A DNA stretch of 36,189 bases from a virus: IMG/VR virus record IMGVR_UViG_3300049043_000005, positions 1-36,189 of that record, one strand, 5' to 3'. The notes beneath the pieces were generated by a model. The model worked only from the letters and a program-made list of their open reading frames with translations. It searched no databases and was not told where the DNA came from. Every line of letters starts with the position of its first letter. The first letter of the stretch is position 1. Below, in pieces: positions 1 to 11,825 of this stretch. Made by a program: the position numbers and the translations under genes.

Positions 1-77
1 GGGTCCTTTCTCATTGCATGTTTAGATGCCAATTTGCTGAGCAAGAAGCCAACAAACAGAAGAATACCGTTAAACAT
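1..77 (-). CDS. Truncated small membrane or secreted protein (5' end only)
   Basis: An ATG at 75-77 on the minus strand opens a reading frame that stays open to the window edge, giving 25 codons. The visible residues start MFNGILLFVGFLLSK and then turn basic (KHAMRKDP), so this is an N-terminal hydrophobic helix of about 12 residues, either a membrane anchor or a signal peptide. A promoter box (TAAATTTG, 88-95) lies 10 bases upstream and overlaps the stop codon of the giant virion gene, so this gene probably starts its own transcript. In this position of a phage genome a holin or other lysis or membrane gene is possible, but nothing visible decides it. Confidence 0.45.
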   Translation of the reverse strand, partial: MFNGILLFVGFLLSKLASKHAMRKD

Positions 78-87
78 ATTGCGAGTG

Positions 88-95
88 CAAATTTA
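88..95 (-). promoter_or_regulatory. Bacteroidota-type -7 promoter box
   Basis: The minus strand reads TAAATTTG followed by CAC, matching the TAnnTTTG consensus. It overlaps the stop codon (93-95) of the giant gene and precedes the truncated gene that starts at 77. No clear TTTG was seen at the -33 position, so the call rests on the -7 box and its placement. Confidence 0.4.
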
Positions 96-3000
96 CTTCT
101 CTTCATCTTTTTTTATTTTAGCATACTCTTTGGCAATTCTTATGTTTTGCTCTCTATTTATGTTCCTACCAACAGCTGAAGTGTAATCACCCATATAGTT
201 GTATATCTCTTGGTCGGTCATATTTTGGTCGTAAATGTATAGTATTTTGGCCCTGGCTACGTCATCTGCGGCATACATCAATTCATTATACTGCTGAGGT
301 ATATCTGGTCCTTTTTTCGCTACTGCATTAATTCTGTTTTTGAAGAACTCTGCGTCCTTTTCATCAAGCTTTCTTACTTCAGCCTTTATTGAATCGATAG
401 TTCTATTGTATGTTTCCGCACTTACCTTTTGTTCGTTTAGATTGTAAAGCTTTTCACCCCACTTGTCTGCTTCTTTTTTTAGAAACAATCTTCTGTCATT
501 GCTTTCTATGTTAGCTTTATCGACTTCTTCTCTCTTCCTGTAACTTTTTGTATCTGGGTTTGTTACTCCGACAAATACCTTCGTGGCATCAGCTCCCAAC
601 CTTTCTCCTACACCCTTAGATATATCCTGAACATCTTGAATTTTCATACCATTCGGGCCCTCTAATTCGTATTTCCTAGAAAAAGCGTCAAGTATAGAAT
701 ACGAACCCATAACAATCAGAGAACTATGAGGGCTTGTAATAATTTTTTCTGTAGCTGCTTGCAATCTTTTTGGTCCTAATCCCAATCCTTGTCCGATAGC
801 TTTATAAAAATACGGTACATCTTTATCGAATAAATCCTCGTATTGGGGAGATGGTTTTCCTTGAGAAGTTTGCTTTGCGTAGTCCCTGCTAACAATTTGG
901 TCTCTAAAGGCATCATAATTTGAGCTGTAAGTGTACATAGTTGCGAAAACAGGGACCGAAGTCATTATCTCCTTGTCTAATTTACTGATGTCTTTTGGAA
1001 GATATGAACCTACAGTTTTAAGTGCAATCTTTGAAATGTCATCATTTATCCTTGGTTCACGGTTGTTTTGACTAGCAACGTATGTCTCAGCGCCAATTTC
1101 CAACAAGTTGGCGAAAGCCTGTAGCTGTTGGGTTTTTGCTATCTTTAAGTAATACCTATTACCATCTTTATCTTTAAATGGAGTAAGTATAATCCAGTTC
1201 CTGAATTTTATTTCATCGGATATATCCTCCATATCATCGTCTCCAAGTGATGCATTAAACAGAGCTAAGGCAAAAATGGCTACCGATAACTGAGCTAGCT
1301 TGAGGGCAAACTGTTTAGGGTTGTTTGCTATATAATTTGTAGATACTCTGAATCCTTGAAACGCTGCGTTAAGGTATGGTATGGCGGACTCTCCAGCCTT
1401 AGTCAATTCACCGCCTTGAGAGAAATCTATTATCTCTCTGACCAAAGTAACGGCTTCCTCTATTATAGGCTTTGCTGCTTCGCTATTAATATCTACCCCC
1501 GCCTCTTCAAGCCTCTTCTCAACCAATGACTGAAATATACCTAGCCTTGGAGCTATTTCAGATAGTTCTCCTAGATAGCCCAAGTACTCTCTACCTTTGG
1601 TTAAGACTTCAGAAGCCTTCATACCAAGGCGAGCCATTCTTCTCTGCTGAGCTGAAGATGGATTACCAAGTCCAATACTTTCCTCTCCTTCCGTGGAAAG
1701 AAACTCCATACCGCCTCCAAACTTTATGTAAAGTTTGAACCCACTTGTCATCAGTAATCTTACTCTTAGCACCACGGATGTAGTCCATTCCTAGCTTAAA
1801 CATCGCTATTGGTAGCGGTACGTTATCGTAAAAATCAGTGAACATCAATATATGGGTAAAATCCCTAGGTACGTTCTTGACAACAAACAACGGGTTAAGT
1901 TGAGTTGCCAGCATTTTTAACAGTCTTGCCCCAGTGACTATGCCAATAATATTCTGGGCTTGAGGAGAAAGTAACGCATATCGCTTCATATCATTAAGAG
2001 AGCTGTACAAATCGTTCCTAAGATAAAACTTTTGCTGAACCCCCTGCTTTCTTCCTTTTTGCGTATAGTACACAATTTCGCTGAACCCAGTTTTAGCTGT
2101 TTTAGATATCCAAGAGGCATTGGTTGGAACATCAACTGCTTTCCCCAACTCTACGTGTATCTTGTTTTTAGCCATCCTAGTAAAGGCATTTTTTGCGTAT
2201 ATACGTAGTAAGTACCTCGAATTGAAAAGCATTTCTTTATCACTACCCTCTTTCAGTCTTTGGATTATTGGACCAGTGAACCTATGTTCACTCATCATAT
2301 TTGAATCCATATCTTCAAACATATGCTCAAGGAACACACGAGGCTGATAGTCGAGCCCAGCTAACTGCTCATAAAGCTTTTCGCTTATCATACCTTCTCT
2401 ATACATCTCATCAAGTATTGATGAAAATGCGTCAAAGTACTCGTCGGCTCTTTCATTTAGCTTAGCAAACGCTTCATCTCCCATTTCAGCTTGGAGTCTT
2501 GATAACTCAAGAGATGCGGTTAAACCATCTATGTTTTCTGGATGTGTTGGTGGCTTTGCTTCCGCCATCTTTTTTTGAGCATTTAACGCTTTTCTTAGCG
2601 TCTTATCGTAGGATGGCGTATTAGGCTGAAGATTGTTAAGTTTAGCCATCGCATCATTGTACTCAGCCAATGCATTATCATACCTTTCGGCAAAATTTGC
2701 ATCAATCGTAGATATCCTACGGAGGACAATAATCTTGTCAAGAAGAGTATTTTCCTCTTGGCTAAGCCCTTTATAGATTCTTGACTCCCAAGATTTTACA
2801 AATGCCAATGCCCTTGAAGATGCCCCAGCCTTGTTGACGATTAAGTTTTTCGCTCTTTGCAAGCCAGCTTTAAGAACTTCCGCCTTAATAAGGTGCTGCC
2901 TATCCAACAGTTTGACTATAGCGTTCTTTATCGTAAAAATCGCTTTGTTTGTCTCTCTTTCAATCTTAGACATAGAGTCTAGATAGGCTTTGTCTATGTT

Positions 3001-6000
3001 TCCTGTGTAGCTCTGTGCGTCCAATGCGTCATTAGGGACATTGTCATTAGCGACATTATCATAGATATCAGCGGCCTCTTGTGCCCCCATAAAACGGCTA
3101 GCATCTCTTATGAATTCCGCTCTGTCAACAAACATCGTGACATTCCCATTAACGTCTTTTTCAGAACGACCTAAAAGATAAGCGTAAAGTCTACCTTTAG
3201 TAGTACCTAAAGCCATTCTTTTAACCTTACCGATATCTTTAGCCGACGGCTTTTCAAAAACCCGCCCTGCAGGTTGTACCACCTGTTCAGCTCTAAGCCT
3301 GTCCTCCGACATACTAAAAGGCGTTGCCTTCCTTTCTTCCTTAGACATCAATGCCCTTTTTTCGGCATTTCTGGCCTCTGCCTCCCCAGCAAATAGCATA
3401 TAAACGTCATCAGAATCTATCTCGTTATCAATCAACCTGTTTAATGTGAGCTTTAATCTTCCTAGCTTTTCATAGCTTGATTCGACAAGTTGAACATAGG
3501 TTTTATATTCATTGTAACGAGCAATTGAGCCATAATTATCAAAGTTTGAAAGCTCGCTTGATGACTCTTTGGTCAAGTCATCCAAAGTTTTGCCATACAA
3601 GTCTTCTAGTTTTTCTTTTAGCTCCTTAGACTTAATCAAAGCGGTTTTCCTTAAATCCTCGGTAGCCTCTATGGCATCTTCTAGTAATTTTTTTGCCTGT
3701 TCTGGATTAGCGCCCCAATTCAAATCATCGATGTGCTGAATTGCGTGTTGGACCTCGTGAACTATAGCCAGATAAACTGCATTTGTCCCAGCGTCAATAA
3801 CATTTTTGTCTATCTGTATAATCCTATCAACAGGGTCATAAAGTGTACCTTGCCCATATGGGCCGATAAGCACGTCAACATATTGCAAGGATGGATAGTA
3901 GTCCAACACAGTTTCGTTCTCTTGAGTACGAGGCTCGTCTATAGGTCTTTCGGCTATTAAATCAGCAAGACTTACAATTTCATCGTGAACTATTAAATTA
4001 TTAAGCGCATTGTCAGACAGCTTTAGTGGCTCAAGTTCATATCTCCACACTTCATCAGCCCCACGTTCCCATCCAGTTTGATAATATATTTGCTCTGGGT
4101 TAAGGCCTTTATCCTCTAGCGCAATAGCTCTCTTCATAGATTCACTAGCCCAGGAGGACATCAATTCCAGGTATTTTCCGTCTTCCCCTATTCTCCTAGA
4201 ATTCACAAGCTTTGTGCCGAATCTTTTCCCGCTAATAATCTGGGCTTTAGTTCTTTTAATTGGTTTCTTACCGTCCCTTGACCTTATGTACGAGTCAAGT
4301 GTTTTTGGGGATTCCGCTTTGTTGCCCTCGTCCCAGCTAGACTTATCGGCCTTATCAACCATCCGCTTGAAGTCAATCACATCGCTCATAAAGCTGCCCT
4401 CATCAAGCATCGAATTCTTATCGGTAAAAGCTCTATAGTAATCATTGCTTAGACGCAAAGCCTCGTTTCTAATCTTTGAGTCAATGTTGGGGTCTCTATG
4501 TATTTCATAGAAATAATGACCAAGACCGTCTGGTATTTTCCATCCAAGTCTTTCTTGGACCTTCCTTAAAGAAGCCCTAGCTTCGTCTCTTTTCTATGAG
4601 TTAAACCAAGAAACACCGTCTTTTGCAAGGTATCCCTCTGCCGTCATAACTTGAATTTCGGCTATAAATCCATCAATAATATCAGAGACTTCTATAAGCC
4701 TTTTAGGATATCCTAGTTCTGTGCTTTCGTTAACTCGTCTTTCTTCATTTTTCTTTCGAGGATACTCTTTTTGTATGAGTTCGTATATCTTATTAGCATC
4801 GTCTTCGTTTTCCACAATGATATTAACTCTTGCCCCGTCTCCAAGTTCTTCGGTAGCCCCAAAATACCATCGCAAAGCTTTTACAGCCGCTCTTGATGGC
4901 CTTTTGATAGAGAAAGTGCTAACAAAAGCACCGTCAGCTTTTGACGCAAAAGATTCCGCTATTTCATTTAGTTTTCTGCGAAGAGCATAAAAGAATGTCT
5001 TATTATAAGCAAAGGTTGACTCAATTACTGGCTGGACTTCTTTCCTTATCTCATCAAGACGTTCTTGCTTGTCTTTAGGTAATTTCTTCTTCTGTTCACT
5101 TAGTATAATCTCTTCCTCTCTTAATTTCTTATACTCAGCAATCTTTTTCTCGGTGCTAGTTAAGGTCGTTTTGAACTCTTTAAGAAAGTTATCTCTAGAA
5201 TATCTTCTGATGTCATATCCTTCGTCGTTTTTGTCTTTCGGCTCGTATCCTTTTGGCTTGAATTTGGCTTTTGCCCCTTCGTAGTAGTAGGACTGTCTAA
5301 TCCTAATATTTGCTCTAACATCGACATTGCTTCCGAGTACCTCATTCCATATTTTTTGGAATTCTCTGAGTTGTTGTTCATAGTTTTCTTGTTTTCGTTT
5401 ATAATATTCTTCGTTTGATTCGTCTGCTTTTTGCTCCCATTTACCAAAGGGAAGGTGGATAATAGATATCTTTATTTTCGTTTTTATTGACAGAAAAAGA
5501 ATCGATTAATTTTGACTCGTTAAGAGCCAAAGATAAAGCATTAACCTGCTCGTTCGTCATTTTTTCTTCAAACTCAATAAATATTTGTGGGTAATGGTCC
5601 AGATTACTGCCTTCATCCCTCTCAAAAAAGGGCATATTTATAAGATTATTTTTGTAATCCTCCTCTTTATAGGACCTCTTTTCAATGATAACTGCATCTT
5701 GGTTGTACCTTTCGGCAAACCTAGAAATCATATCAGATATAGCCTGTTCGTTGGATTCTGGGGTAAGTATCAACCTCATATTCAACGAAGGCTCAAAAAT
5801 TTCATTCCAACTGCCAATATAGTTATCACCAAACTGCACAGCCACACCTCTGTGCTTAGCCACCTCATTCTTTATTGTCCTTCTAGCTCCTTCAGTGATT
5901 TCCTGTCCAAGCTCTTCTAACTGTTTTCCATACTTGATTTCATCACTTGTATTCCCTTGTCTAACCGCTTCATCAAATTTTACCGACAAATCCTTAATTT

Positions 6001-9000
6001 CAAATCTCTTCTTTTCGGATACCCTATACTGCACCCTTTCAGTGGTTGCTGGAGTCATCAAAACATCAAGGCTCTCCACGAGCTTAGGTATTGACCCCAA
6101 TGGAGTCATTATCTTCATCTGCTTAACCTTGCGAGGGGAAGGTCTTTCTTGAGCTTCATTTATTGTCTCCGTAGCTTCATTAACAGCTTCCAAATCAATA
6201 ACTTCATCTAGCTGGATTAAATTGTTTGTCGGAGAGTCAATAATGTCAACCATCTCTTGGTCATACTCATCCTCCATCTTACCGTCTTTACGTACTTGAT
6301 TTGGGAGTTGCTTTAATTTTCCTGGCTCTTCCGTGATGATTTTACGCATTGCATCTGAATAGTCAATATCCATAGCAAACTTATTCCTTTTAATTTCTGC
6401 GTAAAGTCTTTTTTCAAAATACCAAAGGACAGCTTGAACATCAGCCACGGTTAAATCATATCCAGCCTTACTAAGCTTTTCCTTAGCTTTATTTGCTGTA
6501 TTAATCATAAACTCTCGCTCTCCAGCCCCCATAGGAGCATCATTTAACTCAGTAAAAGCGTCCTTATAGATAGTATTAGCAGCTTTTTCAATTTCAGTCC
6601 CGTTTTTGAATTTCTTTTTCTTATATGATTGTGCGTACTTAGTCACCTCTTTCAAGACAGTACCTTTTCTTGCAGTAGGGGGATATCTAACCAACTCCCT
6701 AAATCTAGCCAATCCCTTTTCACTTATTGTTGGTATAAGAGTACCTCTATACCTATTGAATGTTCTGGTCCACCACCTATCCATCGTCAGATACTCTTCC
6801 TGACCAGATAGATTGGCGTAAAAAGCTCCAAGCTTAGGACCAAATATTGCAGCGGATACTGGCAACATCATATCTACCTTATAACCCGAACTCTTAGTCT
6901 TTTTCTTGCCATCTTCCTCGCTATCCTCGCCAAAATCGTCTACTTTGTCACCATATTTCTTTTTTATATCTCCATACCTCATCTTCTCTAGAAGAATGTC
7001 ATTTATATTCGTGAGGTCATTTCCATTTTCTTTTAAGATTTTATTTATTTCTCTGACGTTTGCCTTCATTGAGGCATTCCTTGTTCCCCCAAAATTAAAT
7101 TCTTGAGAAACGAATCCATCTTTTAAAAAAGAATTATATAACGATAGTGCATAAGTATAGTTATTTTCTACCTTTTGCCCATCTGACGTTATAGCAACTA
7201 GCATCGTGAATAGATTTCTATCACTTTGTTCTCTCATAGTAGGCATAACTTTAGCTAGCTCATCTAAAGCTTCTCTAAATTTAGGGCCATACCATCCTAC
7301 TGCCGATTTCTCGCCCAAAGCCTCAATTTCAAATATTACTTCATCGACCATATAGTCAGAAATAACATCTGCGGATTTATCGCTAAAATCTTTTAGTGGT
7401 ATCTTCTTATATTTCTTTTTTTGCCTTAACTCAAGAGCTTCGCCTATTTGACGGTTAGTTATTCTTTTAACATCAGGCAACCCAAATTCCGATAAAGACT
7501 CTTCTTTCCTTCGTAATCCAAGGGCGCTCCTACGAACACGTTTATTGCTATCATTAGCCATCTCTCCTGAGATTTCACCAATATCTTCCCCAGAACCAAT
7601 CTTTTTAGACAAGTCGGCTAGCATTTCCAAAAATTGGCCTTGAGTTGGTCTTACATCAATACCAACAAGACCCAACAACTTGGCGAACTGTTCCATAAAC
7701 GTGTCTATAATTCCACGCTTAACTTTGACACTTACGGAGCCATCCGCTATAAGTGACGCTAGTTCTACAACAAACTCTTCTCCAACATCCTCCTTTTCAT
7801 ATTCACCGCCAAACCGTTCAAAATACGCATTTAGAACTGGATTGCTAAGCAAAGACCTGCGTATACCATTGAACAATTTATTTATACCCTCTTGACCAAA
7901 AACAGCGGGAATAACTTCGTGTAATCCTTCGTGGTAGGCGGTATTTGCAAGTAAATGAGGCACAAAAAGAGCAATATTTGTTTTACCTTTCCCGCCACCA
8001 AGATATAGGCCTCTAGATTCATCTACAACTTTTCTTGCTTTTTCTTCAGTATATCGTTTCCCATTTTCATCCAGCCCATAATTCATCAAGTAATCTACAA
8101 GCGACTCCTTTGTATAAAAAAGACCAACATCAATCTTTTTCCCAAGAGCATTGATTGATTTGATGACATTCGTTATAGATTCAGCGGCTCTTGCTGCTTG
8201 TCTTTTACTGCTTTGATTTGTAAAGAAAGTATTAGCAGCGTTCTTGATAAAATCATATAGAGTATCTCTGACGTTTTCAGCGCCCTTTTCGTCTACGTCT
8301 GTAAAAGAATCTGGATTCCTCGCTGGTTGAGACTGTTCTAAGTTATCGGCATTCTGCCTGGCTTGTTCTTTTTCTTGCTCAGACTCTTGAAGAATTCCAC
8401 CTGTTTCAGTCGCTTGAGCGCCTGTTTCATCGAGCTGTACTCCCCAAGTTCTTGCCCTGCAGCGACTTCACTTGATACTTGTTGTTTTTCTTGGCTATCA
8501 TATTTACTTTCTATAGTTTGTATTTTGGCCATATCGGCCTTGATTTGTTCGACAATTGCTTTTTTCCCCTCGGCATATTTAGCTTCCCTAAACGCTTGCA
8601 TATTAGCCACAACAGATTGCTGTAAAGCATAAAGTCTCTTCCTTATCCTCTTGGGAATATTGCCCGTAAAACAGCATATCCTTATCGGCCCTTGATTTCT
8701 GTTCCGCCAGAAGGTCTCTTAATCTCTTTTCAAGATTAATCCTTTCTGGGGAATTAATTGCTAGTCCAGACTTGCTAAGAATCTGATAAATCTGTGCGAT
8801 TTCGGAGTTCATTTCAAGTCTAGTCCTCATACCAGGAATTCGACCTAATACATTAGGGCTTTTAGCTAAAACAAAAGACCCACCACCCATAACTGAGCCA
8901 AGAATTACCGCATCAGCTAATTGATAAGGGTCAAACTTTTTCCCCGCCATAGTCCATTCCATTCCTTGGGTAACAACATCAACGATACCTTCTTCAAACC

Positions 9001-10497
9001 CCTCCTCGACTAAAGCTCTTACGGAGGCTGGTAGGGCACCAAACATAATATCTCCTAGTTCTTTTTTACCAGCCTGTTGGATAGCTCCATATAAACCTCT
9101 CAAAGCATTTCTATCGTAACTAAATATTTTTTCTGTGTAATATTCAGCAAGTCCAGCTACAGTAGCGTAAATTGTTTTTTCAAAGGCATTATATTTTGGG
9201 TCATAGGCTACACGAGTCCAAGCGTCTCCAGCCGCAGAAGTAGCCATCAATCTCAATCCAGTACTTCCAAGAAACGCTGCAGATAAAACCTGAGGAATCA
9301 TTTCTAACGACTCAAGTCCCAGCATACCCAACGCAGCACCATAGTTACCATCATTTATATTCCCAGTTATTCCTTTTTGTATTTCCTCTATTGAATAACC
9401 TGATAAGAACTTCTCTCCAAGAGCGGCACGGTTTTGCTGGTCAATACCCTCCTTAGCAAAATCTGTTAATTCATCCCTTAAAATATTATCGTCCCCAACC
9501 TCAGCGCCACCCCTTAAAGTTTGACCAAGAGCAGCAGCAGTTGCTATAAAGCCGTAAACATTTCTATTAATAAATCTAGACCCCCAATTTGAGTTTTCCG
9601 CTTCTTTTATAGACTCTTCTTTTATTTTTTCAAATATTTCCTCTTGGTATTTTTTTGCTTTACTGCCGACCCAATCTATTGCCTCTAACGATGGATTCCC
9701 ATTAAAATCCTCCCATTCAGGGACATATTCTCCGTATGCTTTTGCTTCTGGGACTAATGCGTCATAGGATTTTTTTACTTGCGGAAAAAGGTCCTTAATT
9801 GCTAGCTGTTTTTCTTTATCAGCAGAAATCAATGCGGCCTGCTTTTCGGATTCCGAAAGAATCAAACGGTCTTTTGTGTAAGGTCCTGGGATTCCCATTC
9901 CGACCATCGGAATTCCCATCTCATAGTTTGGAGTCGATGCTTTTATTTTGTTTTCCTTTTCTTCAGCAGACGCAACTCTGGAAATTGCATCGTAATACCT
10001 ATTATAAGATTCTTCTTTTGGCTCAGTTGTTTCCCATATATAGCCTTTATTTGGGTTTTCTACTTCACCGCCATCAACATCAAGAAGCCCAGCTTCTTTA
10101 CGGCCTTCAATAACCATATTTACTACATCATCAGGAAGACCAGTTTGGTTTGCTGGGTAGAAAAGGCTGTTCCCTTTACACTAAGGGGGTCTCTATATTG
10201 AAACCCAAATTCGTCAGATGTCTTTCTTCTCCTTTCTAATTCAGAAGAAAGGTCTGTAAAGTCGGGAGACAAAACCGATGAAGAATTCGTGGTTTCCCCA
10301 TCTAAAAATGAGCCCAACCTTGGACTTGGTGAAGTATAGCTCGAACTTTTTTTTTTAGAATTGTAATAGGATTCAGCCTCCTTAATGTGAGCTAATCCCC
10401 ATCCAGCTTCTGCTATAGAGCTACCTATGTCTTTAGCAGTTCTCCCTTTGGCTACTGCTTCGTCAATAAACTTTTTTAAAACTGGGTCTAGTGGCAT
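93..10497 (-). CDS. Giant polyvalent virion protein with two metallopeptidase motifs and a RelA/SpoT-like segment (about 3467 aa, indel-broken)
   Basis: Pieces at 10497-10123, 10117-8603, 8610-8338, about 8440-5441, 5450-4594, 4593-1663 and 1775-93 join into one frame. Breaks lie near 10140, 8630, 8440, 5448 and 1750, with an in-frame TAG at 4594-4596. The 10405 nt minus one net insertion gives 3468 codons. Approximate domains: N-terminal virion region (1-800); HEGLH metallopeptidase motif (about 855) with an acidic EEFVVE about 50 residues on; a helical module with GPKLGAFYANLSG and LTMDRWWTRTF; a RelA/SpoT-like stretch (about 1850-1970: GDGARVNIIV, AEIQVMT); a second motif HEVQHAIQH (about 2246), preceded by a TGW...WRYEL signature typical of large polyvalent phage proteins; a C-terminal region with NPLFVVKNVPRDF resembling LPD38. 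Known family: polyvalent proteins co-injected with DNA. Inferred role: largest internal virion protein, last of a three-gene ejection set. ATG at 10497 follows the previous stop closely. Confidence 0.75.
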
Positions 10498-10502
10498 ATA
10501 TT

Positions 10503-11825
10503 TTATTTTGGTGTTCCCCCTTTTGCGTTTACTGCTTTAACTGCCGTTTCCCCAACGGCTTTGTATATGTTTCTTTTTTTCAAGTCTTGTTGCACCGTAG
10601 AATAAGTTGTGCAGTTGTTGGTCTTCCTGTCGTTGACGGGAGGCCGCTAAAGTCTGCCTTAGCCCAAACCAAATTACCTTTTTTATCAAAGGTTAAGTCA
10701 GTTATAGCTAAGTCATTTCCGCCAATCTTGACTGTATAGTTTTGTGGGGCTATAATTACGTTTCCAGAGGCATCAGCTGTAGGTTGCGGAACACCAGTAA
10801 AAAAGGCATCCAATTCGTTCACATCTGCATTTGTCAGTCTCCCAGGTCCATTACCCCCACCACCTCCACCTGATACCTGTTTAGCTGGAACCATATTTTG
10901 AATTTGTGTAGACAATTGCTTTTTATAATCATCTAGCACTGCTTTAAACCTCATTGGGTCGTTAAGTATTATATCTACCTCCTCTTTTGAAGGTGCGCTT
11001 CCTTTTAGTTTATAGGCCCCTCTTGTAGCTATCTCTAATCTTCTATCATTAGCTCCAGGGTCATTCGCCATATCTAAATTATAGTCAAGGTTCTGTAATT
11101 CCTTGTCTATAATCATCTTTGTATTGTATGACTGCGAGGTTCCTGTATCTATTATAGCAGAAGGTCCATAAAGCTTAATAGCGTTCATTGCCCTATTAGT
11201 AATGTCAACGTCTTTTATAAAAGGATTTTCTTTTTCTTACGCCTAGAGAATTTCCTCCAGGACCTTCAGCGACACCAACAGAAAAACCTAGCGATTCTCT
11301 AAGAGGAACTCTGGTTTTCCCATCGGAAGACAAAACAGTTACTACCCCATCAATTACCTGCGGGTCATAATTAAAACTCGTGTAGTCTGCAAGCATCTTA
11401 TCTATATTTGCCCTAGTGCTTTCATCATATGCATTTGGGTTATCTTTTACTTGTTTGTATGCAGTTCTACCTTCTGTAGAAGCAATTACACCTATATTAA
11501 GGGCTTGATTAAAGTCCTGTCGAGCTTGTTTGAATGCTGCCTCAGCCGTTTGGTCTCCAGAAATCGCCCTTTCTCCAAGTTCCTCCAACTGCTTATATGC
11601 CACATCTAAAACAGCTCGCCTGTTTGGGTCTAGCTTAAACGAGTTATCGTAATAGTTACTTTGAGCTTGAGTGAAACCAAGCTCTGAAGACTTTTCTTTT
11701 TTTCTTAATCTAGCTTTTTCTTGAGCTAATTCTTGCGCTTTGGCATAACTCCTCCCCATTTCGGAAGTTTTTGCTCCAAAGTCGGGCAATTGCCATACCG
11801 ATGCGCCTATTACTGGTTGAGCCAT
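10503..11825 (-). CDS. Probable internal virion protein (about 440 aa, indel-broken)
   Basis: Two pieces (11825-11205 and 11188-10580) and a short third-frame tail form one protein. Near 11228 an extra A in an A-run moves the frame, and the corrected text runs GVRKENPFIKDVDITNRAM. Near 10609 one base is missing, and the C-terminus ends YKAVGETAVKAVNAKGGTPK. The 1323 nt give 441 codons. The first 120 residues are charged and helical (KAQELAQEKARLRKKEK), with a glycine run followed by GPGRL near residue 320. No enzyme motif was seen. The start codon overlaps the previous gene's stop (TAATG). It sits between a hydrophobic-ended small virion protein and the giant protein, the same order as T7 genes 14, 15 and 16, so a T7 gp15-like ejection role is inferred by position only. 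Confidence 0.6.

Noticed and set aside
5160-5447. Minus-strand frame of 95 codons beginning MVNGSKKQTNQTKN
   Set aside because: It is the wrong frame over the giant gene. The frame reading FGKWEQKADESNEEYYKRKQ continues into the RelA/SpoT-like segment and is the real one.
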